Assembly: GCA_030539155.1 (NCBI GenBank)
Contig: JAUNSP010000006.1
Span: forward strand, 1 to 37,507
Direction: 5' to 3'
DNA length: 37,507 nt
Source of the DNA: Clostridia bacterium
GTDB taxonomy: Bacteria; Bacillota; Clostridia; TANB77; CAG-508
Shown: piece after piece, positions 8,438-15,675 of the stretch
Position numbering within the stretch: the first letter of the stretch is position 1
Layout: each line of letters starts with the position of its first letter
Made by a program: the position numbers and the translations under genes
Notes under the pieces: generated by a model
What the model saw: only the letters and a program-made list of their open reading frames with translations
Database searches by the model: none
What the model was told of the DNA's origin: nothing

Positions 8438-9436
8438 ATGTATCATGCAAGATTTAAAGGTTCTCATTATGAGGCTGGTTTTAGATATGGAAGTTGTTTA
8501 AATAAAAATGGAATTACATTAAATCAATGTCCAACTTTCCCTATAGATGAAAAAAGAATTAAATTCGGAAAAGAATGTTTAAAAATATATAAAGAATTAT
8601 ATCCAGAGATTGTAGAAGAAATAAAAGGATTAGCTGAAGGAAATGAAACGAGTTTTGAATTTTTATTTACTATGTTATCCACAATGTATTGCTTTAATGT
8701 GGATAACAGGTGCTCATGTTTTGCTTTTAAAGATAAGGATAATATAATCTTTGGAAGAAACAGTGATTTTCTTGTTAGTATAGAAAAATATTATATGAAT
8801 GTTTTATATAATTTAAATGATAGCTACGCGTTTAACGGAAATACTACTGCTTTTATAGAAATAGAGGATGGTGTAAATGAACATGGACTAGCTATTGGTT
8901 TAACTTTTATTGCAATAGATAAAGTTAAACCTGGACTAAATGCGGGAATTCTTTTAAGATATTTATTGGAAAAATGTAAAACAGTTGACGAAGCTATTAA
9001 TCAACTAAAGATTTTGCCTATAGCTTCAGCCCAAACAATTACAATGGCTGATTCTACAGGAAACATGGTTGTTGTTGAATGTAATTCTGAAAAAATCGAA
9101 ATAGTACAACCAGAAAACAATTTTGTTTGTGCTACAAATATTTTTCACACAGAATCTATGAAAAAATATAATTTGAAAGATTTTGATAACTGGAGGGCTG
9201 ATGAGCGATTTCAAACTATGCAAAAAGCTTTTGAGAAAGCCAATTTTTCACTTAACCTTGCAAATGAAGTTCTTTCGGGCAAACATGGTTTTATTTGCCA
9301 ATATAATAGAAAAGAAAACAGTGACACGGTTTGGTCTGTTATTTATGATTTAAAGAATAAAAAGATTTTTAGGGTTGAAGGAAATCCTGGAAGAAAGCCT
9401 TTTAAAGAAGATACAAGATTTAAATTTAAGGAATAA
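8438..9436 (+). CDS. C45-type Ntn hydrolase / acyltransferase
   Basis: 332 residues resembling the acyl-CoA:6-aminopenicillanate acyltransferase (AAT, peptidase C45) family, N-terminal-nucleophile hydrolases that cleave themselves to expose a cysteine. The expected nucleophile is Cys92 in RCSCFAF, followed by the conserved GRNSDF block (compare the GRNxD of bile-salt and penicillin hydrolases). The N-terminal pro-region contains the ELYPEIVEEIKGLAEG segment common to the family. GVNEHGLAIGLTF supplies the next conserved strand. The substrate cannot be predicted; related enzymes act on amides. GGAGG precedes the ATG, and the gene is followed after 17 nt by a HEAT-like gene, likely the same transcript. 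Confidence 0.8.
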   Translation: MYHARFKGSHYEAGFRYGSCLNKNGITLNQCPTFPIDEKRIKFGKECLKIYKELYPEIVEEIKGLAEGNETSFEFLFTMLSTMYCFNVDNRCSCFAFKDKDNIIFGRNSDFLVSIEKYYMNVLYNLNDSYAFNGNTTAFIEIEDGVNEHGLAIGLTFIAIDKVKPGLNAGILLRYLLEKCKTVDEAINQLKILPIASAQTITMADSTGNMVVVECNSEKIEIVQPENNFVCATNIFHTESMKKYNLKDFDNWRADERFQTMQKAFEKANFSLNLANEVLSGKHGFICQYNRKENSDTVWSVIYDLKNKKIFRVEGNPGRKPFKEDTRFKFKE

Positions 9437-9453
9437 AGAGGTGTAATATTTTT

Positions 9454-9891
9454 ATGAATATAGATTTATTGATTGAAGAATTATTTAAAAAAGATACCAC
9501 AGCAAGTTATAAATGTTTATTAGAATTAGAAGAGATTTCTGATAGAGAAAACACTGTTTACACGTATTTTGATACGTTTTTAGAAATGCTAGATAATGAA
9601 AAATCTTTTATTCGAGTAAGGGGTTTTAGATTAATCTGCAAGAATGCAAAATGGGATAAAGATAATAAAATCAATCAAAATATTAATAAAATTCTTACTG
9701 AACTTGATGATGAAAAACCTACTGCTGTTAGGCAGTGCTTAGCGAGTTTAAAATATTTAATTGAAAATAAACAGGAATTAAAAAATAATATAAAAGAAAA
9801 GTTGCTTGGAATTAATTATTTAAAATATAATGATTCAATGCAAGGTTTAATTTTTAAAGATGCTGAAGAGAATTTATTTCTTCTTAAATAG
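9454..9891 (+). CDS. HEAT-like helical repeat protein
   Basis: 145 residues, all-helical in appearance, with paired amphipathic helices such as FLEMLDNEKSFIRVRGFRLI and ILTELDDEKPTAVRQCLASL, a pattern typical of HEAT/armadillo repeats. Similar small proteins are often labelled SufBD protein in databases without functional support (from memory). It probably binds another protein. It is the second gene of the operon starting at 8438. Confidence 0.65.
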   Translation: MNIDLLIEELFKKDTTASYKCLLELEEISDRENTVYTYFDTFLEMLDNEKSFIRVRGFRLICKNAKWDKDNKINQNINKILTELDDEKPTAVRQCLASLKYLIENKQELKNNIKEKLLGINYLKYNDSMQGLIFKDAEENLFLLK

Positions 9892-9934
9892 ATAAAAAAA
9901 TCTTAAATAGTGTGAATCCTATATATTAGACATC

Positions 9935-9972
9935 AAAAAAATGCGAATAAATTTTATTTCTTCGCATTTTTT
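9935..9972. terminator. Bidirectional terminator
   Basis: AAAAAATGCGAA pairs with TTCGCATTTTTT around a short loop, with T-runs on both strands. It serves the convergent genes ending at 9891 and 9990. Confidence 0.85.
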
Positions 9973-9989
9973 AAGTATCTACAAAATCT

Positions 9990-10226
9990 TTAAGTAATAA
10001 AATTAACTAATTCTGAACCCATTCCTAATACTATCGCAAATATTGCTACGAATACTATTAAGAATACTGGCCAAAATGCTCCCCAAGCTGCTGCTCTACC
10101 ACATGCACTAGCATATTTTTTGTTGAAAGAAACATTGCAAGCGTATATTAATAAACCTACAAATGGTATAAAAAAGCATAAAACTTTTAGCCAAAATCCT
10201 GCTTTTAATTCTTCTTTTTCTTCCAT
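9990..10226 (-). CDS. Small two-helix membrane protein
   Basis: 78 residues: a charged N-terminus (MEEKEELK), a first membrane segment (about 12-30), a polar loop with NKKYASACGRAAAWG, and a second segment (about 50-72). The start is the ATG at 10226, preceded by GAGGTGG; an upstream in-frame GTG lies inside the ribosome binding site. Function unknown. It stands alone, and its own terminator is the shared hairpin at 9935-9972. Confidence 0.6.
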   Translation of the reverse strand: MEEKEELKAGFWLKVLCFFIPFVGLLIYACNVSFNKKYASACGRAAAWGAFWPVFLIVFVAIFAIVLGMGSELVNFIT

Positions 10227-10339
10227 ATTTTCCACCTCAACTTTCTAAATGGTATACTTAATTATAACATTTTTTTACAAAATAGTATATAATATTTGAA
10301 ATTTTCTGTAATATTGAGTTGTCGATTATAGTTTTTATG

Positions 10340-10490
10340 ATTCGCCACGTCCCTATAAAACTAATTTGAATTTTAATATATATTAATGCTTTATAGTCCG
10401 CCACGTCGCTTTCGTTTTGTATATTTTTTTGTTCGACTAAAGCACACAAAAATAATATACAAAACCGCTGTGGCTACTTTGTGCTTTTTT
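10340..10490. repeat. Nested inverted repeats with GCCACGTC octamers
   Basis: This 360-nt gene-free stretch (10227-10587) holds two GCCACGTC copies (about 10344 and 10401). From about 10394 to 10480 GCCAC...GTTTTGTATAT faces ATATACAAAACCGCTGTGGC, an imperfect inverted repeat. Nested in it is a second stem, AAAGCACA (10439) with TGTGCTTT (10479), followed by a T-run, which could end transcription in the plus direction. The arrangement resembles a small non-autonomous hairpin element. I see no convincing coding sequence. Confidence 0.5.
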
Positions 10491-10587
10491 TATTACCTAC
10501 TATCTTTCTGTATAATCTAAATACAAAGTTTGATATATATAAATATTATATATATCATCATAGAATAGTTATGGCTTGAGTTATGTA

Positions 10588-10875
10588 TTATTTATTTAAA
10601 TAAATTACTTTTTCTAATTTTGCGTTTATTCCATCTTTTCCATAAGAATAAATTGCAATTATGTTTTCGTCTGTTGCTACTCCATAGCAAAAATCTTCAT
10701 TTACTTCTATTTGTGTACACATATATTTTTTGTTGTCATCTAAAAGTTTTCCTATTGTTCCATCTGGTAGTTCAACTTCTGCATTTACATAGTCCCCTGA
10801 TAATTCGTTTAATTCGATTTTTTCTAAATCTTTTACTCCTAATTTTTTTAATTCTTCTAATACTCTTTCTTCCAT
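10588..10875 (-). CDS. Hypothetical protein, 95 aa
   Basis: A small acidic soluble protein. The first helix (VLEELKKLGVKDLEK) is followed by beta-rich sequence including YVNAEVELPDGTIGK. I do not recognise a family. The ATG at 10875 is chosen because AAAGGA lies 8 nt upstream, whereas the ATG three codons earlier overlaps that site. It lies 66 nt beyond the YrdC-type gene and on the same strand. Confidence 0.55.
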   Translation of the reverse strand: MEERVLEELKKLGVKDLEKIELNELSGDYVNAEVELPDGTIGKLLDDNKKYMCTQIEVNEDFCYGVATDENIIAIYSYGKDGINAKLEKVIYLNK

Positions 10876-10941
10876 TTTAATCATCCTTTCTTATTTATTT
10901 TAAATATTATACCATAACCTTTAGTATGATTCAACATTTTT

Positions 10942-11487
10942 TTAGTTTCTTAGGATTTTTATTTCATCCCTTATATCAATAATAGTTGATGGTTTATTAT
11001 GTTCTATTGTATCTCTTACTACTACAAGGTCAGTATTTTTAAACTTTTCGATTATTTCTTTTATATCGTGTAAAGGTTCTTCGCCTGTAATATTTACGCT
11101 TGTGGCTAACAATGGCCCTACCTCTTTTATAATTTCTTGAAGGTATTCGTTTTTTGTAACTCTTACACCAAAATCTTCTCTTTGAAAATCACTAAAGTTT
11201 TTTAAATTTACTATAAAAGTATATCTTCCTGGTAATTTTCCTTCTATTAATTTTTTCTTTTCTTCGTTTACTTCTACTAAATATTTATTTAAATATTTGA
11301 TATCTGGAAATATTACTGATATTTTTTTATTTGTTTGGCTCTTTTTAAATTCATTTACCCTTTTTTCATTTTCGCTACTTGCCCTTGCCATTATCCCAAA
11401 AACCGTGTCTGTTTTTAACACAATTAACTCATCATTATTTATTGCTTTTATTATTTTTTCTTTTTCTTCTTTTTCAAAAACTTGCAT
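10942..11487 (-). CDS. YrdC/Sua5 family threonylcarbamoyl-AMP synthase-like protein
   Basis: 181 residues consisting of a YrdC domain only. Seen in the sequence: KTDTVFGIMA (the substrate-binding KxDTxYG block), a lysine-rich KSQTNKKISVIF segment, PGRYTFI, FGVRV, TSVNITGE and PSTIID. The family makes threonylcarbamoyl-AMP from threonine, bicarbonate and ATP for the universal tRNA t6A modification. The short form resembles TsaC or YciO more than full-length Sua5, and a genome may encode a longer Sua5 elsewhere, so the exact role is uncertain. GAGGTG precedes the ATG. Confidence 0.75.
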   Translation of the reverse strand: MQVFEKEEKEKIIKAINNDELIVLKTDTVFGIMARASSENEKRVNEFKKSQTNKKISVIFPDIKYLNKYLVEVNEEKKKLIEGKLPGRYTFIVNLKNFSDFQREDFGVRVTKNEYLQEIIKEVGPLLATSVNITGEEPLHDIKEIIEKFKNTDLVVVRDTIEHNKPSTIIDIRDEIKILRN

Positions 11488-11723
11488 TGTTTCACCTCGA
11501 TTCGTACTAAAATAGTGGTAGAAAAAAGCCTATTTGAATAGAACTAAATAGTTTTTTTCTTTTGATTATCCAATATACAATCAAGACATTTTTTTACAAA
11601 GATTTGTATATTAGTTTTTTCAGACTTTTTAAACATTTTCATATTTTTTACTCTAAATTTTCTCTTTTTGTAACTCCACATTACTTATTCTTTCTGATAA
11701 TTCAAACTCTATTAATTTTATTT

Positions 11724-11756
11724 GATGATATGGGATTATTAAAATCCCATATCATC
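11724..11756. repeat. Perfect 14-bp inverted repeat
   Basis: GATGATATGGGATT and AATCCCATATCATC are exact inverted copies around the 5-nt loop ATTAA. It lies 24 nt beyond the stop of the minus-strand gene 11780-12328. No T-tract follows on the minus strand, so it may be a weak terminator, an mRNA 3'-end stabiliser or an operator. The stretch 11488-11723 holds nothing else I can support. Confidence 0.75.
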
Positions 11757-11779
11757 CTTATCTAACAGTCCCCATCTTC

Positions 11780-12328
11780 TTATCCAATTATAGAAACCAC
11801 TGCTGAAGTTTTTATTGGACTTTTACTACTCTTAATAATTTTCTTCCTCAAATAATAAAAAATTTCATTTTGTTCTTCCATAAAAATTTTCCCATCAGAA
11901 CAAAAAGTAACTATATCAGCAAAAGTATAATATTCATCCGTTATATAATTAATCAAATTACATACTCTAGACCCTTCTAATAATTGGAAATATACGTTAT
12001 TTTTTTCTTCAAATATTTCCATTAATTCATCATAACTTTTCCCTTCTAACTTTAAAAATCTTTCATAATGCTCCTTAGATCTTTCATACATTTTGTTATG
12101 CTTCTTATAAAAAGTATCCTTTAATTGTTCTTTAATAAAGTCAATTGCATATTTTTCAAATAAATCCTTCTTCATTTCAAATATTAGATAATCTCCTTTT
12201 TCTGAATAATCATAAATACTTAAATCAAATTCTTTCTTCATCTTTTTTAAAACATCCTCTTTTTTATTCTGATATTCTAATTTAATATAGATTTTTTTAG
12301 CGAAACCACATGCTAAATATTGTCCCAT
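11780..12328 (-). CDS. Uncharacterised protein beginning MGQYLACG
   Basis: 182 residues, soluble, charged, mixed alpha/beta, with no signal peptide or membrane helix. Proteins with the same MGQYL start followed by xGxAKxIYIK occur in Firmicutes (from memory), but I know no function. GAAGGA precedes the ATG. The region just upstream holds a shrunken copy of this gene (12438-12520) and a good promoter (12571-12599), so the gene is probably expressed from that promoter with the relic as part of its leader. Confidence 0.6.
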   Translation of the reverse strand: MGQYLACGFAKKIYIKLEYQNKKEDVLKKMKKEFDLSIYDYSEKGDYLIFEMKKDLFEKYAIDFIKEQLKDTFYKKHNKMYERSKEHYERFLKLEGKSYDELMEIFEEKNNVYFQLLEGSRVCNLINYITDEYYTFADIVTFCSDGKIFMEEQNEIFYYLRKKIIKSSKSPIKTSAVVSIIG

Positions 12329-12437
12329 AAATATTCCTTCTTTCTTTTTAAATTTTTGTTTTGTTAATAGCTTATTATAAAATAACTACTAACTAGTCAT
12401 AGTATTTCTACAGCTTAATTTAAATACGTTCAGCTTC

Positions 12438-12520
12438 CTATTCGATTATTGAAACTACTACTAATGTTTTATTTTTATATAAATATATTTAGCAATACCA
12501 CTTTCTAAATATTATTTTAT
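12438..12520 (-). pseudogene. Internally deleted duplicate of the downstream gene
   Basis: The minus strand reads x-K-stop-YLESGIAKYIYIKI, aligned with MGQYLACGFAKKIYIKL at the start of gene 11780-12328, and then directly KTLVVVSIIE-stop, aligned with its last residues KTSAVVSIIG. The middle of about 155 codons is missing. The initiator ATG has become ATA and a stop replaces Gln3, but a ribosome binding site (AAAGGAGGG) is still present upstream. It is therefore a tandem duplicate that lost its core and then its start codon. Confidence 0.75.
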
Positions 12521-12570
12521 AAATATACCCTCCTTTCCTTTAAAAATTTTTCGCCCCTAATTTAGAATTT

Positions 12571-12599
12571 ATTTTACAAACAAATTTTCGTTTTGTCAA
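12571..12599 (-). promoter_or_regulatory. Sigma-A promoter
   Basis: On the minus strand: TTGACA (12599-12594), a 17-nt spacer, TAAAAT (12576-12571). It precedes the deleted duplicate and then the intact gene starting at 12328. Confidence 0.65.
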
Positions 12600-12649
12600 T
12601 AGTTTTTTAAAAAAATTTATAAATTTTTTTAACTTTTTTCTAAGATACA

Positions 12650-12675
12650 AAAAAAGATGACGAATCATCTTTTTT
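12650..12675. terminator. Terminator of gene 12688-13668
   Basis: AAAAAAGATGA-CGAA-TCATCTTTTTT, a compact stem with T-runs on both strands, 13 nt beyond the stop codon of the upstream minus-strand gene. Confidence 0.85.
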
Positions 12676-12687
12676 CATAGTTGTTTT

Positions 12688-13668
12688 TTATGTATTTGCA
12701 AACTCTATTGGTGAATATCCTCCTAAATAATATTGTGGACTATTATTATACCATTCATTAAAAATAGAAATTATTTGCTGTATTTCTTTTTCTTCTTTAC
12801 ACTCACATAAATCAAGTATCTCTCTGGTAATATTAAATCCCAATTCATTATTTTTTAACATTTTTTTAAATGAGTATTCCCAAACATCTATATTCCTGTC
12901 TTTCAACACTTTAAAAAATTCTTTTGTCTTATCATCCCATAAATCTTCTTTTCTTTTTAAAATTTCTTCTTTACTAAATATTTTATACTTTAAACCTCTT
13001 GATTTTTGTTCGATTATTATGTTTTCTACATCATAATATTCTTCATCCAAATATGTTATAAAAGTTTCAACCTTATTTAATTCAGTCCATTTAATACTTT
13101 GAGTAAATACTTTATTATTTAAATTTAACCTTATGAATAAAAAATCTTCTAACTCTTCTGGAGATATCATTTCCTTCATATATTTACATATCATTTTTCT
13201 GAAGAAATTTTCTTCAACAACTCCATAACTATATAACATTCCCCATATTAATTTTTCCATTTCTCCATATCTTTCTGCAATTTTTTCGTTCTCCTCTGTA
13301 AAGATTTTTTCTAAAATTTCTAAAACCTTTCCATTAACTGAATAATTATATTTTCCATATTTAGCTCTTAATATAATTATCATTGCTTCTTGTAAATAAA
13401 AAGCTCCTTGCATATTTGATTCATTTAAAAAGGTTTTTATATCATTACTCTCTTTAGCATAATTTACTAATTTTTTTAACATTTTATACGAGTCATAAGG
13501 TAACATCTTTATTATTGTTTCTGTATCTGCATTGGTATATATCTCTGGTAACATATTTAATATATCTTCTTTCGTTGTACTTTCTTTAATGTTATTTCCG
13601 AATATTTCATTTGTAACAAACAACATTGTCTCCTTTAAAACATCAATTTTTCCTATATATTCTTTCAT
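12688..13668 (-). CDS. Uncharacterised helical protein, 326 aa
   Basis: A soluble, mainly helical, Lys/Glu-rich protein. The segment TTKEDILNMLPEIYTNADTE is followed by helices of the MLKKLVNYAKES type. It ends with WYNNSPQYYLGGYSPIEFAN; endings of this kind (xxPxxxLgGySPxE) occur in several Firmicute proteins of unknown role (from memory). No catalytic motif is evident. It is a single-gene unit: perfect promoter at 13691-13719, GGGGAGG before the ATG, and the terminator at 12650-12675. Confidence 0.6.
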   Translation of the reverse strand: MKEYIGKIDVLKETMLFVTNEIFGNNIKESTTKEDILNMLPEIYTNADTETIIKMLPYDSYKMLKKLVNYAKESNDIKTFLNESNMQGAFYLQEAMIIILRAKYGKYNYSVNGKVLEILEKIFTEENEKIAERYGEMEKLIWGMLYSYGVVEENFFRKMICKYMKEMISPEELEDFLFIRLNLNNKVFTQSIKWTELNKVETFITYLDEEYYDVENIIIEQKSRGLKYKIFSKEEILKRKEDLWDDKTKEFFKVLKDRNIDVWEYSFKKMLKNNELGFNITREILDLCECKEEKEIQQIISIFNEWYNNSPQYYLGGYSPIEFANT

Positions 13669-13690
13669 ATAAACCTCCCCTTCTTAGATT

Positions 13691-13719
13691 ATTATATAAT
13701 TCTTAACATAATTTGTCAA
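13691..13719 (-). promoter_or_regulatory. Consensus sigma-A promoter
   Basis: On the minus strand TTGACA (13719-13714), 17-nt spacer, TATAAT (13696-13691): a perfect match, for the gene starting at 13668. Confidence 0.8.
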
Positions 13720-13818
13720 TATTATACTCAGCTTATATAACATATTTTAGATTCATTATAAAAATATTTTGGTTGTTGTTTTCCTGTTTTTTTTATTAAA
13801 ATATGATATACTACGGTA

Positions 13819-13917
13819 AAGCATTTAGACACATGTAGTGCATTTGCACGTAAATCTGATTACAGCTATGTTTTCAAAAAGATTTATGTATTGCAAATTT
13901 CTACATGTGTTTTTTTA
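13819..13917 (+). ncRNA. Candidate small RNA or terminating leader
   Basis: An extended -10 element (TG-A-TATACT, ending at 13812) would start a transcript near 13819. The RNA would fold into one long imperfect hairpin: ACACATGTAG (13829-13838) pairs with CTACATGTGT (13901-13910), and further in TTTGCA/TGCAAA and TAAATCT/AGATTTA also pair. Seven Ts follow the stem, as in an intrinsic terminator. The next gene starts about 98 nt beyond. It is either an independent RNA of about 100 nt or an attenuator of the DUF2798/superoxide dismutase genes. I match it to no known RNA family. Confidence 0.45.
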
Positions 13918-14014
13918 GTATGAATATTGATGATTTATTGTTATATTATTAACTAATAAACTCTAATATCAGAAACTATAAATGTAAAAACATTTTATAA
14001 AAGGAGGAAAAAAC

Positions 14015-14701
14015 ATGCCAAGAAATCAATTTCAAAGAATGATATTCGCTTTACTAACAGTTATTATAACAGTTCATGCTTATGTGTTTTATAGTTTATA
14101 TGTTGTAAACGGAAATATTTTAATGAATGTAACAGGTGAGCACAGTGTACTTGCTGCAATTAAAGCTCAAGGTGGTGTTTGCATGTTTGGACAAATGCTT
14201 CCTATCTGGGGAGTTATCGTTATAGAATTTATATGTGCATACTGTTTAGAAGTTTTAATAGGTGGACCATTATCTTTTAAATTAGCAACTAAAAATTTTA
14301 ATCCAAAAGAAACACACCCTGTTTTATTTGAAACAGCAATTATATGTTCTACAGTAGCAATAATGTGTCCAATGATGAGTTTTCTAGCTGCATTTATGTA
14401 TTACCCATATTATGCTGGATTTAATGTTTTAACATTGCTTGCAAACTTTTTAAAACTAGTTTGTTTTAACTTTCCATTTGCATTTTTTACACAATTATTC
14501 TTTATTCAACCATTTGTAAGAAAAATGTTTAGTATTATTTTTCACAAAGATATTGCAAATAGAAATACTATTAAAAAAGAAAAAATCCATGTTAGAGAAT
14601 TTTTTCACAAATACATACAAATCACTTGCATTTTTGCATGTGGTTCTTTTTATATATTTAATTTTCTTGCTAAGCACTTTTTAACCTTTATTATTTTTTG
14701 A
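14015..14701 (+). CDS. DUF2798-type membrane protein
   Basis: 228 residues with four or more membrane segments. The N-terminal block MPRNQFQRMIFALLTVIITV and the following YSLYVVNG fit the DUF2798 family, in which a two-helix unit occurs in tandem; the second unit starts near EFICAYCLEVLIGGPLSF. The function of the family is unknown. The C-terminal part after about residue 180 (INRNTIKKEKI onward by pattern, ending in a hydrophobic stretch) is less typical. AAAGGAGG precedes the ATG. Only 35 nt separate it from the superoxide dismutase gene, so co-transcription is likely. Confidence 0.75.
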   Translation: MPRNQFQRMIFALLTVIITVHAYVFYSLYVVNGNILMNVTGEHSVLAAIKAQGGVCMFGQMLPIWGVIVIEFICAYCLEVLIGGPLSFKLATKNFNPKETHPVLFETAIICSTVAIMCPMMSFLAAFMYYPYYAGFNVLTLLANFLKLVCFNFPFAFFTQLFFIQPFVRKMFSIIFHKDIANRNTIKKEKIHVREFFHKYIQITCIFACGSFYIFNFLAKHFLTFIIF

Positions 14702-14736
14702 GAATAGAATATTAGTATATAATAGAGGTGAAAAAA

Positions 14737-15195
14737 ATGTTAACAAATATTCTTTATGATGCAAAAGCAGATATAAAAGGTGGAAAAGATTTTCCAAAAA
14801 TAAATGGCACAGTGTATTTTAAGCAAACTAAAAATGGTGTGATGGTTACGGCAAAAATAAAAAATCTCCCTCAAGCAAAAGATAATTGCACGGGAAGATT
14901 CTTTGGTTTTCATATTCACAGTGGTAACTCTTGCACTGGAAATGCCGAGGATGAATTTGCAAATGTTAAAACTCATTACAATCCAACTAATTGCCCTCAC
15001 CCTTTTCATAAAGGAGATTTACCTCCTTTAATTGAAAACAATGGTGATGCTTATATGAGTGTTTTAATTAATAAATTTACGGTTAAAGATATTATCGGCA
15101 GAACTGTGGTTATTCACGATTCTCCTGATGATTTTACAACTCAACCTAGTGGTAATTCTGGGAAGAAAATTGCTTGCGGGGTTGTGAGGAGGTAG
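14737..15195 (+). CDS. sodC: Cu/Zn superoxide dismutase-family protein
   Basis: 152 residues. The metal ligands can be matched: copper His59 and His61 in FGFHIHSG, bridging His80 in THYNP, zinc His88, His91 and Asp94 in CPHPFHKGDL, and copper His127 in VVIHDSPDDF. Cys66 and Cys147 correspond to the structural disulfide. The active-site arginine of GNAGxRxACG is replaced by lysine (GNSGKKIACG), which would be expected to lower but not abolish superoxide attraction. No signal peptide is seen, whereas bacterial SodC is usually exported. The ATG at 14737 is chosen since GAGGTG ends 6 nt before it; the GTG at 14728 is part of that site. Confidence 0.88.
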   Translation: MLTNILYDAKADIKGGKDFPKINGTVYFKQTKNGVMVTAKIKNLPQAKDNCTGRFFGFHIHSGNSCTGNAEDEFANVKTHYNPTNCPHPFHKGDLPPLIENNGDAYMSVLINKFTVKDIIGRTVVIHDSPDDFTTQPSGNSGKKIACGVVRR

Positions 15196-15198
15196 AGG

Positions 15199-15228
15199 AA
15201 AAAAAGACGATGAATCGTCTTTTTTTAT
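15199..15228. terminator. Terminator after the superoxide dismutase gene
   Basis: AAAAAAGACGAT-GA-ATCGTCTTTTTT, a strong symmetrical stem with T-runs, directly after the stop codon at 15195. Confidence 0.88.
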
Positions 15229-15259
15229 ATCATTTTCTTGTCTTTAAGCAAATATCTAT

Positions 15260-15365
15260 AAAAATAAGACGCATAAAAGCATCTTATTTTTAGTTAAGGT
15301 GCATTTTTTTGTTTTTATGCATCTTATTTTGTGATTAATTGCATTTTTGCGCCTTATTTTATTGT
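15260..15365. repeat. Cluster of three related repeat units
   Basis: On the minus strand the unit AAAATAAG(A/G)(T/C)GC occurs three times, about 30-45 nt apart. The rightmost-read copy forms a hairpin AAAAATAAGA...TCTTATTTTT (15260-15291), and another stem AAGGTGCAT...ATGCATCTT lies at 15296-15324. They could act as weak terminators for the operon ending at 15676, or be a local repeat expansion. Confidence 0.5.
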
Positions 15366-15484
15366 ATCAGATCAACTAGATCTTTAAAATAATACTTTAT
15401 ATATCTATCTTTCCCTTTTCTGGAATAATTATCTTTTTATCCATAAGTTTTCTTTATTTTTTAAAAATCCTCTCTAATATAAGG

Positions 15485-15624
15485 TTATTCAGTAACCTCC
15501 TTATAATTCTGTAAACCATCATTTATAAATTCAATATCTAATTTTTCTCTTCCCTCATCTTCAAAATAATATTCTTCATATTCATCTATTCTATCCAGTC
15601 TTCTGGATGTTCACTAGCTTTTAC
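15485..15624 (-). pseudogene. Relic of a small acidic protein gene
   Basis: Minus-strand reading gives VKASEHPEDWIE, then after a one-base shift RIDEYEEYYFEDEGREK and on to a stop at 15485 (ending NYKEVTE). The unbroken coding character across the shift suggests the C-terminal part of a once larger gene. I cannot assign a family. The stretch 15366-15484 holds nothing I can support. Confidence 0.4.
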
Positions 15625-15675
15625 TATATATATAATCTAAAAAAATATTATTACATTATCATTATTTTAGTATTC

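Noticed and set aside
10258-10449. Minus-strand frame of 63 residues
   Set aside because: It runs through the GCCACGTC inverted repeats, has no ribosome binding site and its composition follows the repeats.
11562-11765. Plus-strand frame of 67 residues, hydrophobic
   Set aside because: No ribosome binding site, and it ends inside the perfect inverted repeat region; Phe/Ile richness is expected of T-rich DNA read by chance.
15260-15365. CRISPR array
   Set aside because: Only three short degenerate units, unequal spacing and no cas genes.
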